Of a stretch of 43,628 nt of DNA, positions 7,886 to 16,934 are shown in pieces; the first letter of the stretch is position 1, and each line of letters starts with the position of its first letter. Source of the stretch: an uncultured cyanobacterium (lineage in GTDB: Bacteria > Cyanobacteriota > Cyanobacteriia > Cyanobacteriales > Microcystaceae); the NCBI GenBank assembly GCA_903869185.1, contig CAIPYC010000148.1, forward strand, positions 1 to 43,628, written 5' to 3'. Made by a program: the position numbers and the translations under genes. The notes under the pieces were generated by a model that was not told the origin of the DNA, did not search any database, and saw nothing but the letters and a program-made list of their open reading frames with translations.

Positions 7886-8857
7886 TTGAATATTCCAAGT
7901 AACATTGTCACCTTAGTTCTAGGCATTGCCCTGACTTTAGTCAGCCTTTGGTATGGACAAAATCATGGATTGATGCCTATAGCGGCCTCTGATGAAGCAG
8001 AAGCAATCGATGGTATCTTTGACGTCATGATGACCATAGGTACTGGACTATTTCTTTTGGTTCAGGGGATTTTGATCTTTTGTCTGGTTCGTTTTCGTCG
8101 TCGCAAGGGAGATACCCAAGATGGACCGCCTATAGAAGGTAACGTTCCTTTGGAGATTCTCTGGACAGCAATCCCAGCAGTAGTAGTATTTTTATTGTCA
8201 ATTTACAGTTTTGAGGTCTATAACAGCATGGGTGGACTGGATCCTCATGCTTCTCATGATGTGGGACTGCACGCTCACCATTCCAATTCAATGAACCAGA
8301 AAAATATGCTGGCTCTTGATTTGTCTTCTAAGAATTTGGCGTATGGATTGGGACTACCATCAGAATCCCAAGAGCCAGTCAACCTAAAAGTAAAAGTTAA
8401 TGCTATGCAGTATGCGTGGATTTTTAACTATCCTCAAGGAGCAATAGTCTCAGGAGAGCTACATGTACCTGTAGGCAAAACCGTGGAGTTGGATATGGAA
8501 GCCAGTGATGTGATTCATGCTTTCTGGTTACCTGAATTTAGAATCAAACAGGATGTGATTCCAGGAAGAGTGACTGAACTTGTTTTTACCGCCAACAAGG
8601 TTGGACAATACCCAATAGTATGCGCAGAGTTATGTGGTGCTTATCATGGCGGCATGAAGTCTGTTCTTTATGTTCAAACTCCTGAAGACTTTCAGCAATG
8701 GCTCAAAGATAACTCAGTAGAAGAAAGCAGTGGTGAGACTCAAAAGATATCATCTGTTGCCGCATCAGCTGAGAGCCAATTCATTGTTCCTCACATTAAA
8801 TCACTCGGACTATTACCCGAACCTGAACAGCTTGATCAACTTCACTCAAACCATTAA
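7886..8857 (+). CDS. ctaC: Cytochrome c oxidase subunit II
   Basis: This 323-residue protein carries the CuA centre that accepts electrons from cytochrome c6 or plastocyanin. The TTG start is preceded by GGGGTAA at 7877-7883. Two N-terminal membrane helices lie at about residues 5-25 and 48-70, followed by a periplasmic or lumenal cupredoxin domain. CuA ligands are visible: His211 in VIHAFWLPEF, then C246-A-E-L-C250-x3-H254-x2-M257. A histidine-rich insert (ASHDVGLHAHHSNS) sits in the linker around residues 118-131. No heme c domain is fused, so this is an aa3-type rather than a caa3-type subunit II. The downstream subunit I gene begins 22 bases later. Confidence 0.95.
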   Translation: MNIPSNIVTLVLGIALTLVSLWYGQNHGLMPIAASDEAEAIDGIFDVMMTIGTGLFLLVQGILIFCLVRFRRRKGDTQDGPPIEGNVPLEILWTAIPAVVVFLLSIYSFEVYNSMGGLDPHASHDVGLHAHHSNSMNQKNMLALDLSSKNLAYGLGLPSESQEPVNLKVKVNAMQYAWIFNYPQGAIVSGELHVPVGKTVELDMEASDVIHAFWLPEFRIKQDVIPGRVTELVFTANKVGQYPIVCAELCGAYHGGMKSVLYVQTPEDFQQWLKDNSVEESSGETQKISSVAASAESQFIVPHIKSLGLLPEPEQLDQLHSNH

Positions 8858-8879
8858 ATAATTTTTAAATCTACTTACT

Positions 8880-10532
8880 ATGACAACACCACTGGAAGTC
8901 TCCAATCCTCATCAGATAGATAACCCTGGACAACGTAAGTGGCAGGACTATTTCACCTTCAATACTGACCATAAGGTGATCGGCATACAGTATCTGGTTA
9001 CTTCTTTTGTTTTCTATTTTGTGGGTGGTTTTTTTGCCGAGTTGATGCGCACAGAACTGGCCACTCCAGCTTCGGACTTCATTAGTCCAGAATTTTATAA
9101 CCAGGCTCTAACCCTACATGGAACAATCATGATTTTTCTTTGGATTGTTCCTGCTGGTGCCGGTTTCGCCAACTATCTTATTCCCCTGATGGTTGGAGCT
9201 GAAGATATGGCCTTTCCCAGGCTCAATGCAATCGCCTTCTGGTTAACTCCTCCTGGCGGTATATTATTACTATCTAGTCTTTTGGTTGGCGCTCCCCAGG
9301 CAGGCTGGACCTCCTATCCACCTCTGAGTCTTCTCACCGGTAAGTGGGGGCAGGAAATATGGATCATGAGTCTTTTGATTGTGGGAACCTCTTCTATTCT
9401 TGGAGCGATTAACTTCATTACAACTATGCTGAAGATGCGTGCTCCAGGGATGGATATCAATAAAATGCCCCTGTTCTGCTGGTCCATGTTGGCCGCTTCT
9501 GCCTTGATCCTGCTCTCTACTCCAGCCCTGGCCGCAGCGCTCATCCTTCTATCTTTTGATTTAATAGCAGGAACCAATTTTTTCAATCCAAATGGTGGCG
9601 GAGATCCTGTAGTGTATCAGCATTTATTCTGGTTCTACTCTCATCCGGCAGTCTACATAATGATTTTGCCTTTTTTTGGTGCCATTTCTGATGTTATTCC
9701 AGTCCATTCCCGCAAACCGATTTTCGGCTATCGGGCAATTGCATATTCCAGTTTGGCCATTAGTTTTCTAGGTCTGATCGTTTGGGCTCATCACATGTAC
9801 ACTAGTGGTACACCAGGCTGGCTTAGGCTCTTCTTTATGGCTACAACAATGCTGATAGCTGTACCAACAGGAATCAAGGTTTTTAGTTGGTGTGCTACTA
9901 TGTGGGGCGGCAAGATTAGCCTAAACAGTGCCATGCTTTTTGCTATGGGTTTTGTATCTTCTTTTGTAATTGGTGGAATAACCGGAGTGATGTTGGCTTC
10001 GCTGCCTCTAGATATTCATGTTCATGATACATATTTTGTAGTTGGCCATTTTCACTATGTACTCTTCGGTGGTAGTGTACTTGGCTTGTTTGCTGGATTC
10101 TATCATTGGTTTCCCAAAATTACAGGTAGAATGTTTAACGAATCTCTCGGTAGGGCGCATTTTATTTTGACCTTTATTGGACTGAATCTGACCTTCATGC
10201 CCATGCACGAGTTAGGCCTTTTAGGAATGAATCGACGAATAGCTCTTTATGATCAGCAGTTCCAGTCACTCAATCAGCTATGTACATGGGGCGCTTATCT
10301 TTTGGCTATCTCAACTGCGCCCTTGGTAATTGGAATTTTTCTGGCTCTCTTTAGGGGAGAAAAAGCAACAGACAATCCTTGGAATGCCTTGACTTTGGAA
10401 TGGCAAACTAGCTCTCCTCCACCAATTCTTAACTTTAATAGTACGCCAATAGTAACCAGGGGACCCTATGATTATGGGCATAATCCCACCGAAGCAGAGC
10501 CTGTTGTTCTAACCGATGCTCAATCACTATAG
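8880..10532 (+). CDS. ctaD: Cytochrome c oxidase subunit I
   Basis: This 550-residue, 12-helix catalytic subunit holds heme a and the heme a3-CuB site. Ligands are visible: His80 (ALTLHGTIMIF) and His392 for heme a, His390 for heme a3 (HDTYFVVGHFHYV), and His255, His304 and His305 for CuB. Tyr259 in YSHPAVY is the probable cross-linked tyrosine. Ala257 replaces the usual Glu of the D-channel, but the preceding Tyr253-Ser254 pair is the signature of A2-type heme-copper oxidases, so the enzyme should be proton-pumping. The K-channel lysine is Lys333 in VPTGIKVFSW. The enzyme serves as terminal oxidase of the respiratory chain in thylakoid or cytoplasmic membrane. Confidence 0.96.
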   Translation: MTTPLEVSNPHQIDNPGQRKWQDYFTFNTDHKVIGIQYLVTSFVFYFVGGFFAELMRTELATPASDFISPEFYNQALTLHGTIMIFLWIVPAGAGFANYLIPLMVGAEDMAFPRLNAIAFWLTPPGGILLLSSLLVGAPQAGWTSYPPLSLLTGKWGQEIWIMSLLIVGTSSILGAINFITTMLKMRAPGMDINKMPLFCWSMLAASALILLSTPALAAALILLSFDLIAGTNFFNPNGGGDPVVYQHLFWFYSHPAVYIMILPFFGAISDVIPVHSRKPIFGYRAIAYSSLAISFLGLIVWAHHMYTSGTPGWLRLFFMATTMLIAVPTGIKVFSWCATMWGGKISLNSAMLFAMGFVSSFVIGGITGVMLASLPLDIHVHDTYFVVGHFHYVLFGGSVLGLFAGFYHWFPKITGRMFNESLGRAHFILTFIGLNLTFMPMHELGLLGMNRRIALYDQQFQSLNQLCTWGAYLLAISTAPLVIGIFLALFRGEKATDNPWNALTLEWQTSSPPPILNFNSTPIVTRGPYDYGHNPTEAEPVVLTDAQSL

Positions 10533-10542
10533 GAGTTAAATC

Positions 10543-11148
10543 ATGCAAAGTCAAACACTACAAGAATCCTCAACTGTTCTGGGCGAACATTCCACAGAGC
10601 ACGGACATCCCGATCACAGACTCTTTGGCTTGGTTCTTTTTTTAGTAGCAGAAAGTATGATTTTCCTCGGGCTATTTGCCGCTTTTTTGCTATACCGTGC
10701 CACTTCTCCGGTATGGCCTCCAGTTGGGACACCAGAACGCGAATTACTTCTGCCTGGAATCAATAGTCTGATCCTCATCTCCAGTAGCTTTGTAATGCAC
10801 CGTGGACAGGTTGCTATTAAAAAAAATGACCTTCCTGGTCTACGTTTCTGGTTTGGTCTGACCGCCTTGATGGGTGCAATATTTTTGGCCGGGCAAATGT
10901 ATGAGTATTTTCATTTGACATTTGGTCTTAAAACTAATCTCTTCGCCAGCTGCTTTTATGTACTTACGGGTTTTCACGGATTACATGTGACTTTTGGATT
11001 ATTCCTGATTTTGATGGTACTATATCGTTCCCTCAAAAGCGATCACTACAGCAGTCAAAGTCATTTTGGAGTAGAGGCAGCGGAACTATATTGGCATTTT
11101 GTAGATGTAGTCTGGATAATTCTCTTTGGACTTGTTTATCTGCTGTAA
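10543..11148 (+). CDS. ctaE: Cytochrome c oxidase subunit III
   Basis: This 201-residue membrane protein has five visible helices, the short bacterial form that lacks the first two helices of the mitochondrial protein. Characteristic stretches are GFHGLHVTFGL and YWHFVDVVWIILFGLVYL. AGGAG at 10531-10535 overlaps the ctaD stop and sits seven bases before the ATG, so expression is coupled to subunit I. Subunit III stabilises the catalytic core and helps proton uptake. A T-rich hairpin at 11180-11206 probably ends the operon. I see no subunit IV gene. Confidence 0.95.
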   Translation: MQSQTLQESSTVLGEHSTEHGHPDHRLFGLVLFLVAESMIFLGLFAAFLLYRATSPVWPPVGTPERELLLPGINSLILISSSFVMHRGQVAIKKNDLPGLRFWFGLTALMGAIFLAGQMYEYFHLTFGLKTNLFASCFYVLTGFHGLHVTFGLFLILMVLYRSLKSDHYSSQSHFGVEAAELYWHFVDVVWIILFGLVYLL

Positions 11149-11179
11149 AAGGATCATTAATTTCTTAATATTTTATGAG

Positions 11180-11206
11180 AGAGAAGCCTATGTTTCTCTT
11201 TTTTTC
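11180..11206 (+). terminator. Probable rho-independent terminator of the cta operon
   Basis: AGAGAA (11180-11185) pairs with TTCTCT (11194-11199) across an 8-base loop and runs straight into seven Ts (11199-11205). The stem is short and low in GC, so strength is uncertain. The rest of the 186-base gap before 11335 shows no gene. Confidence 0.5.
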
Positions 11207-11334
11207 TAATTATTGAAATTTTACAACTTAGGGTAATATCTTTAAGAGACTAAAATTTTTCATTCGAATTCTACAGAATTTGTAAAAAAATGATTGGCTT
11301 AGTTGCGTACTACTAATTAGGAGATAATATAAAG

Positions 11335-11970
11335 ATGAAAAAAACTGGATTTTTAATTACAGTGCCCGTTTTGGCGAGTGTTGCCTTTTCTGTTGTACCC
11401 TCAGCCTATGCTCAAAGTGCCGATGTAACTGCAAAGGCTCAGGAAGCCTGTAAAGTTGCTGCACGTAGCAAGGGCTTTGAAGTAGAAAACGTGGTTTCAG
11501 TTACCCCAAAAGGCAAAGATGGAGCTGATGTTATTTTGACACTAAGTCGAGATGGGCATCCTGCAAAGCTTACTTGCGGCTGGACTAAAGCCCAAGGAGC
11601 GGCTTTTGGTAATTTGCCAATTCCCAAAGTCAGCATTCCTACTCCTGCTATTGCTGTACCTGTAGTGAAAGCTCATGATCCTCTTAATCCTTGGGGATGG
11701 CTATTGGCTCTAGGTGCAATTGCTGCCCCTTTTTATCTCAAGAGAGGTCATCATCATACTGCCGAAGAAACTGCAGCTGGTCATCTTGAGGCAATTATTG
11801 ATGGACATGGCAATAGAATTAATGTACATGATCATCCAAATGCCACTTCAACTATCATTGGATCTCTTGAAGACGGACACCGAGTCCTTTTATCTGGCCA
11901 CACCGATAACAATTGGTCACAATTACGTGATGGTGGTTGGATAACCACCAGATCCTTGAGACATAAATAA
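11335..11970 (+). CDS. Exported or membrane-anchored SH3b-domain protein with a histidine-rich segment
   Basis: This 211-residue protein has AGGAG at 11319-11323, 11 bases before the ATG. Residues 1-26 form a signal peptide ending AYA. Residues 27-95 form a small domain with Cys39 and Cys81. A proline-rich linker (about 94-118) and one hydrophobic segment (about 119-135) follow. Residues 139-189 hold nine histidines, including HHH at 139-141 and HDH at 165-167. Residues about 158-208 look like a bacterial SH3 domain with W-x-Q-L-x-D-G-G-W-I near the end. Lysine-arginine right after the hydrophobic segment would by the positive-inside rule put the SH3b domain in the cytoplasm, which is unusual. 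The histidines suggest metal binding. It follows the oxidase genes but has its own gap. Function unknown. Confidence 0.7.
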   Translation: MKKTGFLITVPVLASVAFSVVPSAYAQSADVTAKAQEACKVAARSKGFEVENVVSVTPKGKDGADVILTLSRDGHPAKLTCGWTKAQGAAFGNLPIPKVSIPTPAIAVPVVKAHDPLNPWGWLLALGAIAAPFYLKRGHHHTAEETAAGHLEAIIDGHGNRINVHDHPNATSTIIGSLEDGHRVLLSGHTDNNWSQLRDGGWITTRSLRHK

Positions 11971-11997
11971 AAATCCTCATAGTCTCATACAGGTTGC

Positions 11998-12036
11998 AAC
12001 AATCTCAGGATTAATATATTCTGGGATTGTTTTTTC
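11998..12036 (+). terminator. Rho-independent terminator after the SH3b gene
   Basis: AACAATCTCAGGA (11998-12010) pairs with TTCTGGGATTGTT (12019-12031) as a 13-base stem with two G-T wobbles and an 8-base loop, followed by six Ts through 12035. It separates the SH3b gene from the hydrolase gene. Confidence 0.75.
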
Positions 12037-12116
12037 TTGGCATGTTAAAATGATTAACAATACTTAATATTTTTCAAAAAGAATTGCAAAATATTCAGGC
12101 AAAACTCAGGCAAAAT

Positions 12117-13007
12117 ATGCAGACAACTCTCAGTAAAAACCATTTTTGGATCTGGCAAGGATACAAGATTCATTATGTCAAAGCCGGAGAAAGACTAGCT
12201 GGACTTCCCCCTTTGGTTTTAGTGCATGGATTCGGCGCATCTACAGATCACTGGCGCAAAAACATAGAGGATCTACAAAAGGATTTTGAGGTTTGGGCAA
12301 TTGATCTTTTGGGCTTTGGTCGTTCAGAAAAACCCAATATCGATTACAGCGGAGAAATATGGCAAAATCAACTGGCTGATTTTATCCTCGATGTAGTCGG
12401 TAAGCCCGCTATCTTGGCTGGCAATTCCCTTGGAGGTTATGCCTCATTGTGTGTCGCAGCCCAAGTCCCAGATAGTGTCGTGGGTCTGATTTTGCTTAAC
12501 AGTGCCGGGCCTTTTAGCGAAACAGATCCTCGCGAGCAATCCTCTAATCCTTTTAAAGCCATTGTGTCCAAATCTGTCCGTTTTTTGCTTTCACAGAGTT
12601 GGGCTACTCGTTTACTGTTCGAATATACGAGAAATCGGAGCAATATCCGTAAAACATTGGAAAAAGTATATTTGAATAAAAGCGCAGTTACAGATGAACT
12701 GATTGAAGATATTTACAGACCATCTTGCGATCCTGGCGCTGCCGATGTTTTTGCTTCTGTTTTCAAAAGTCCTCAAGGCAACAAGGTAGATACCCTATTA
12801 AAACAAATGAGCTGTCCTTTGTTAATGATATGGGGTGAAGGAGATCCCTGGATGCAGGCAAGAAAAAGAGGCGCTATGTTTCGCCAATATTACCCTGACT
12901 TAACTGAGTATTATCTCCAGGCTGGCCATTGTCCCCACGATGAAGTACCCCAAGAGGTAAACTCTCTGATTAACAATTGGATTGGTCAGAATTTTCCTTC
13001 TGAGTAA
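12117..13007 (+). CDS. Alpha/beta-fold hydrolase
   Basis: The call is a serine hydrolase of 296 residues from the ATG at 12117; an upstream TTG at 12084 would add 11 residues without a better ribosome site. The oxyanion segment is VLVHGFGAS, the nucleophile elbow GNSLGGY (Ser about 104), the acid probably in WGEGDPW, and the histidine in AGHCPHDEVPQEVN near the end. The lid around the middle is polar and charged. Close relatives are common in cyanobacteria and plastids, some annotated as pheophytinase-like or haloalkane dehalogenase-like. Substrate cannot be deduced. It is followed 22 bases later by the Fur-family gene on the same strand. Confidence 0.85.
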   Translation: MQTTLSKNHFWIWQGYKIHYVKAGERLAGLPPLVLVHGFGASTDHWRKNIEDLQKDFEVWAIDLLGFGRSEKPNIDYSGEIWQNQLADFILDVVGKPAILAGNSLGGYASLCVAAQVPDSVVGLILLNSAGPFSETDPREQSSNPFKAIVSKSVRFLLSQSWATRLLFEYTRNRSNIRKTLEKVYLNKSAVTDELIEDIYRPSCDPGAADVFASVFKSPQGNKVDTLLKQMSCPLLMIWGEGDPWMQARKRGAMFRQYYPDLTEYYLQAGHCPHDEVPQEVNSLINNWIGQNFPSE

Positions 13008-13028
13008 AAAATACATCGACTCTCGATC

Positions 13029-13481
13029 ATGTCTACAAGTACAAACCGAGACAAGGTTATTCAGACCCTTCAAATGCTTCACAAAGAGCTAAGCGCTCAG
13101 GAGCTCTATATGGAGTTGCGCAACCAAAAAAAAGGAATTGGTCTTGCCACGGTCTATCGGATTTTAAAATCACTCAAGCTAGAAGGACTCATTCAGGAAA
13201 GATTAACACCGGTGGGAGAATCTTTTTATAGCCTGATTACCCCCAGTCACAGTCATCATCTCAACTGTCTAGGATGTGGCAAGGTGATACCTTTGGATAT
13301 TTGTCCGCTCAACAAGACTATCTCCCAAATATCAAAATCAGAAAATTTTAAGATTTTCTACCACACCATCGAACTATTTGGGCTATGTATTCTTTGTCAA
13401 TCTGATTCACATTCCTGTGGAAATCTGCATCAACCAAGGATGAGCAGACCAGAGTACCAGAATGAAGAGCATCACCACTAG
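13029..13481 (+). CDS. zur: Fur-family metalloregulator, probably the zinc sensor Zur (FurB)
   Basis: This 150-residue protein has an N-terminal winged helix (about 5-65) with KKGIGLATVYRILKSL as recognition helix, then a metal-binding dimerisation domain. Two CxxC pairs at 80-83 and 120-123 form the structural zinc site; HSHH at 74-77 and YHT at 111-113 are candidate sensing ligands. The pattern HHLNCLGCGK...FKIFYHTIELFGLC resembles cyanobacterial Zur more than Fur or PerR in my judgement, but the three are hard to separate by eye. A C-terminal tail of about 27 residues with a third Cys and EEHHH goes beyond the usual end and overlaps the convergent gene by 75 bases. Likely targets are zinc uptake genes, none of which lie in this window. 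Confidence 0.7.
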   Translation: MSTSTNRDKVIQTLQMLHKELSAQELYMELRNQKKGIGLATVYRILKSLKLEGLIQERLTPVGESFYSLITPSHSHHLNCLGCGKVIPLDICPLNKTISQISKSENFKIFYHTIELFGLCILCQSDSHSCGNLHQPRMSRPEYQNEEHHH

Positions 13482-14123
13482 ATAAGCAGGTTTTATAAAC
13501 TCTCCAAGAACAAGTTTTTGGCGGCCATCTAGGATTGCTAGAAATGGAATTACAGATGTTCTGGATTTAAGGGCGATGAAAGAATCTCCATAGCGCTTTT
13601 CAAGACGATGATCTCCGTGCCAAACGGCAAACATGTGGTGCAATATTAATCCCGTCGAGGTCAACAGGGTAAAGGTACTGCCAATCCAAAGGGTATGGGC
13701 AATGCACCAAAGAATCTGCCCAACCATCTGGGGATGACGGCTGATTCGGATGATTCCTGTTTCAAATAAATGAACTTGTGGTTTTTGGATTGCAGCAATT
13801 TCCAGCAAATTAAAAGTCGCCGGATAGAGAAAAATAAACGAAATGGCAGATAGTATCCATACCAATGGCTTAACAATAGCTACATTTTGAAGTTGCCAAA
13901 AAATCCAACCATCATAGCGATGATTTAAAAAATAGAAAATCAGAATTGAAGCTGATGGAAGACTGCAGAGAGCAAAAAAAATCCTATAAACTCTAGGCCC
14001 GACCTTAGACTCTGCCCAGGGACGCAAGGCAGCCAGTCCGCTATGAACCAGGGCAAACCCCAACAGTAGTCCAAACATAATGTAATGATTGGTAAAGTCC
14101 TGACTACCTATAAGAGATCTCAT
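13407..14123 (-). CDS. NnrU-domain membrane protein, 15-cis-zeta-carotene isomerase (Z-ISO) type
   Basis: This 238-residue integral membrane protein has about six helices. Conserved blocks include GFALVHSGLAALR (His27), YFLNHRYDG, LYPATFNLLEIAAIQKP, ETGIIRISRHPQMVGQ, IAHTLWIG and HHMFAVWHGDHRLEKRYG. These match the pattern of plant Z-ISO much more closely than denitrification NnrU proteins. Z-ISO is a heme b enzyme of the thylakoid or plastid membrane that converts 9,15,9'-tri-cis to 9,9'-di-cis-zeta-carotene, between phytoene desaturase and zeta-carotene desaturase in carotenoid synthesis; light can partly replace it. The gene is convergent with the Fur-family gene (75-base overlap) and divergent from rbcR. 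The family call is firm; the enzyme function follows from similarity. Confidence 0.8.
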   Translation of the reverse strand: MRSLIGSQDFTNHYIMFGLLLGFALVHSGLAALRPWAESKVGPRVYRIFFALCSLPSASILIFYFLNHRYDGWIFWQLQNVAIVKPLVWILSAISFIFLYPATFNLLEIAAIQKPQVHLFETGIIRISRHPQMVGQILWCIAHTLWIGSTFTLLTSTGLILHHMFAVWHGDHRLEKRYGDSFIALKSRTSVIPFLAILDGRQKLVLGEFIKPAYLVVMLFILVLWSAHPWLMQISTGM

Positions 14124-14257
14124 GTCAAAAATAGCAAATTAATAGTAACTTTTCTGATTGTAAAGGAATTTATCCTCATAGTTATGTTACTGTCAAGTAT
14201 TGAGAGTGTAAATTTCTTGGGCTTTGCTTCTAATCAATTTTCAGCTATAAAGGGTCT

Positions 14258-15244
14258 ATGTCTGATATACCATTTACGCTAGATCAGCTCCGCATCCTCA
14301 AGGCTATAGCTTTTGAAGGTAGTTTTAAAAAGGCGGCTGATACTCTCTATGTCTCGCAACCTGCCGTTAGTCTACAAGTACAAAATCTGGAAAAACAGCT
14401 CAATGCTCATCTCTTTGATAGAGGAGGAAGAAAAGCTCAATTGACTGAGGCTGGGCATTTGTTACTTAACTACGGAGAAAAAATTATCAGTCTTTGTCAA
14501 GAAACTTGTCGGGCTCTAGAAGATCTAGAGAGTTTACAAGGAGGTACCCTGATTGTAGGCGCATCCCAAACGACAGGAACTTATTTACTTCCCAGGATGA
14601 TTGGTGTATTCCGTAATAAGTATCCAGAGGTAATTGTTCAGTTACAGGTACACTCGACTCGAAGAACTTCTTGGAGCATTGCCAATGGACAAGTGGATTT
14701 GGCAATTATAGGAGGAGAAGTTCCTGTTGAGCTCCAAGAGACTCTCAAAGCTATACCTTTTGCTGAGGACGAACTTTCCTTGGTTCTACCGCCTGATCAC
14801 CATCTAGCTAAAGCAGAGCTAATTCAGAAAGAAGACCTTTACAAGCTGAAATTCATTACCCTAGACTCACAGTCGACCATTCGCAAGGTAATTGACAAAG
14901 TGCTCAGTCAATACGACATTGATTTCAAAAGATTGAAAGTTGAAATGGAACTCAACTCGATTGAAGCTATCAAAAATGCTGTTCAGGCTGGTTTGGGCGC
15001 TGCCTTTATCTCGACTACAGCGATTCAGAAAGAATTACAGATGCAGACAATTAAAGCAGTACGAATTAAAGATGTAGAAGTCAGAAGAATATTATATGTC
15101 CTGATTAATCCCAACCGTTACCGTTCAAAAGCATCAGAAGCCTTTGTCAAAGAGGTTCTTCCCCAATTTTCTTCTCAATGGGACTATCAGGAAATTGAAA
15201 AAATTTACACTGATTATCATGGCTTTAATCACAACTCCTACTGA
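14258..15244 (+). CDS. rbcR: LysR-type transcriptional regulator RbcR (Ycf30 type)
   Basis: This 328-residue regulator has a winged HTH at about residues 5-65 ([20 protein letters not shown], then [16 protein letters not shown]). A linker helix follows, then a two-lobe effector domain from about 95 to 305. [20 protein letters not shown] and [25 protein letters not shown] are typical of the cyanobacterial and plastid RbcR/Ycf30 group, which activates Rubisco and other carbon-fixation genes. CmpR and NdhR are the nearest alternatives. pyrD starts four bases after its stop, so the two may be co-transcribed. A carbon-fixation regulator fits a genome with a carboxysome-positioning pair. Confidence 0.85.
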   Translation: MSDIPFTLDQLRILKAIAFEGSFKKAADTLYVSQPAVSLQVQNLEKQLNAHLFDRGGRKAQLTEAGHLLLNYGEKIISLCQETCRALEDLESLQGGTLIVGASQTTGTYLLPRMIGVFRNKYPEVIVQLQVHSTRRTSWSIANGQVDLAIIGGEVPVELQETLKAIPFAEDELSLVLPPDHHLAKAELIQKEDLYKLKFITLDSQSTIRKVIDKVLSQYDIDFKRLKVEMELNSIEAIKNAVQAGLGAAFISTTAIQKELQMQTIKAVRIKDVEVRRILYVLINPNRYRSKASEAFVKEVLPQFSSQWDYQEIEKIYTDYHGFNHNSY

Positions 15245-15247
15245 ACA

Positions 15248-16390
15248 ATGTTTCTGAATTTAGCCAAATCTCTTTACCCTCTGGCACTCTTCTGGGCAAA
15301 ACGACAGCCTGAATGGGTTCATAAAAAAATGATCCAAAGTTTAGAGCATTTAGATAGTTCACGGGCTGAACCTTGGGGTCAAAATACAATTTGTAATCTG
15401 GAAAAATCTTTTTCTCTAGAGGATCGACGCTTACAGCAGAAGATTTGGAATTTGGAATTTGCCAATCCGCTGGGACTGGCTGCAGGGTTTGATAAAGATG
15501 CCCAAGCAGCAGGGATTTGGTCCAGTTTTGGTTTTGGTTTTGCAGAAATGGGTGCGGTTACTCAACATCCCCAGATTGGCAATCCTAGCCCACGAGTCTT
15601 TCGACTTCCTCAAGATAGAGCTATTTTGAACCGTTTTGGTGCCAACAATCTAGGTTCTATAGCTATGTCAAGCAAACTTGAGCAAAGTTGGCAAAGAAAA
15701 CAGCGCTCCATTGCCATTGGAATTAATCTTTGTAAATCCAAAATCACTTCTCTAGAAGATGCCGCAAAAGACTATCTCTATAGCTTTGAAAAGTTGAGAA
15801 ATTTGGCAGACTATTTTGTAATCAATGTTAGCTCTCCCAATACTCCAGGACTGCGCTCACTCCAAGGAGCCCAACAATTAGAGCCAATTCTGGATACTTT
15901 GCAATCTACAAACGAGTTTCGCCAGCCAATTCTTATTAAAATCTCACCTGATCTGGACTTTGAAGCTTTAGAGACCATTTTAAATCTAGCCAAAGCCTAT
16001 CAAATTGCGGGCATAGTTGCTACTAATACCACCACAGGACGCAATGGACTTAAAACTATAATCTTACCGGAAACCGGCAAGGCAATCAGCCAGGAAGATG
16101 GAGGAATCAGCGGCGCACCTCTTACTAGCCGTTCTACAGAGATGATTCGATTTATCTATCAATTTACAAAAGGAGAGTTACCTATAATAGGTGTAGGTGG
16201 AATTTTTACAGCAGAAGATGCTTGGGAAAAAATTCAGGCAGGAGCCTCTTTATTGCAAGTTTATACTGGCTGGATCTATCAAGGTCCCTGGCTGGTTCCT
16301 CAAGTTTTGGGAGGATTGCTCAATATTCTGGAGAAATCAGGTTACTCTAACATCTCTCAAGCGGTGGGAACAGGACACAATCTTCAGTAA
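15248..16390 (+). CDS. pyrD: Dihydroorotate dehydrogenase (quinone), class 2
   Basis: This 380-residue flavoenzyme oxidises dihydroorotate to orotate in pyrimidine synthesis and passes electrons to the membrane quinone pool. The N-terminus has the amphipathic membrane-contact helices of class 2 enzymes. FMN and substrate motifs include [32 protein letters not shown] and NRFGANN. The catalytic base is the serine in [11 protein letters not shown], as expected for class 2 (class 1 uses Cys). [19 protein letters not shown] binds the FMN phosphate. It follows rbcR with a 3-base gap. Confidence 0.95.
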   Translation: MFLNLAKSLYPLALFWAKRQPEWVHKKMIQSLEHLDSSRAEPWGQNTICNLEKSFSLEDRRLQQKIWNLEFANPLGLAAGFDKDAQAAGIWSSFGFGFAEMGAVTQHPQIGNPSPRVFRLPQDRAILNRFGANNLGSIAMSSKLEQSWQRKQRSIAIGINLCKSKITSLEDAAKDYLYSFEKLRNLADYFVINVSSPNTPGLRSLQGAQQLEPILDTLQSTNEFRQPILIKISPDLDFEALETILNLAKAYQIAGIVATNTTTGRNGLKTIILPETGKAISQEDGGISGAPLTSRSTEMIRFIYQFTKGELPIIGVGGIFTAEDAWEKIQAGASLLQVYTGWIYQGPWLVPQVLGGLLNILEKSGYSNISQAVGTGHNLQ

Positions 16391-16426
16391 ATCATCAAGA
16401 CTATAGTTCAAATCTAAGAAACAATC

Positions 16427-16921
16427 ATGCTTAAACAACACAATCTTCCTCTGATACTTTTCTATGTTTTTTCCATTACCGGAGTAGTGGTACTTTTTAA
16501 CTTGGTTACGAGCTATGCTCAGAGCAACCTAAGGGTATCATCCAAGCTTGGAAATAATTTTATTATTGATAGTAAAGGACTCAGTGAATGTCTCAAGGAA
16601 AGTAAATTGTTGCTCAAAATTAAACAATCTGGGCTTTATCTAAATGCTTACCTAGTTCCTAGCTCTTGGGAGAAGAATTTGTCTACCAATGAATCACTTC
16701 CATCACTGGCCGGGCATCTTCACAACTCTAGAGTTAGTCTGAAAGGATATTCACATCTTTTTAAGAACTGTCCTGGATCTGATCCAGAGGGCAAAGTCAA
16801 TATTGAAGCTGATGATCAACATAAACAAATCAAGGGAGTTCTGACTTCAGGAAGTCTAAATCTGCCATTTATTGCACAGTCCAAGATTTCAGAAAAAACC
16901 TCCCCGATTACTAATCATTAG
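16427..16921 (+). CDS. Small secreted or membrane-anchored protein of unknown function
   Basis: I do not recognise this 164-residue protein. Residues about 8-31 are hydrophobic and end SYAQ, so it is either secreted (cut after YAQ or nearby) or anchored by one N-terminal helix. The remainder is soluble and mixed, with two cysteines (in SECLKESK and FKNCPGSD) that could form one disulfide. Segments such as LAGHLHNSRVSLKG suggest a small beta-rich fold. It lies 36 bases after pyrD on the same strand and converges on folE across 13 bases. It is probably a real gene because of its clean signal and codon-like composition. Confidence 0.55.
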   Translation: MLKQHNLPLILFYVFSITGVVVLFNLVTSYAQSNLRVSSKLGNNFIIDSKGLSECLKESKLLLKIKQSGLYLNAYLVPSSWEKNLSTNESLPSLAGHLHNSRVSLKGYSHLFKNCPGSDPEGKVNIEADDQHKQIKGVLTSGSLNLPFIAQSKISEKTSPITNH

Positions 16922-16934
16922 CAGAGCAAAGTTC

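Noticed and set aside
9636..9656. Loss of a catalytic residue in CtaD as a sign of decay
   Set aside because: The missing Glu is compensated by the Tyr-Ser motif of A2-type oxidases, and all metal ligands are present.
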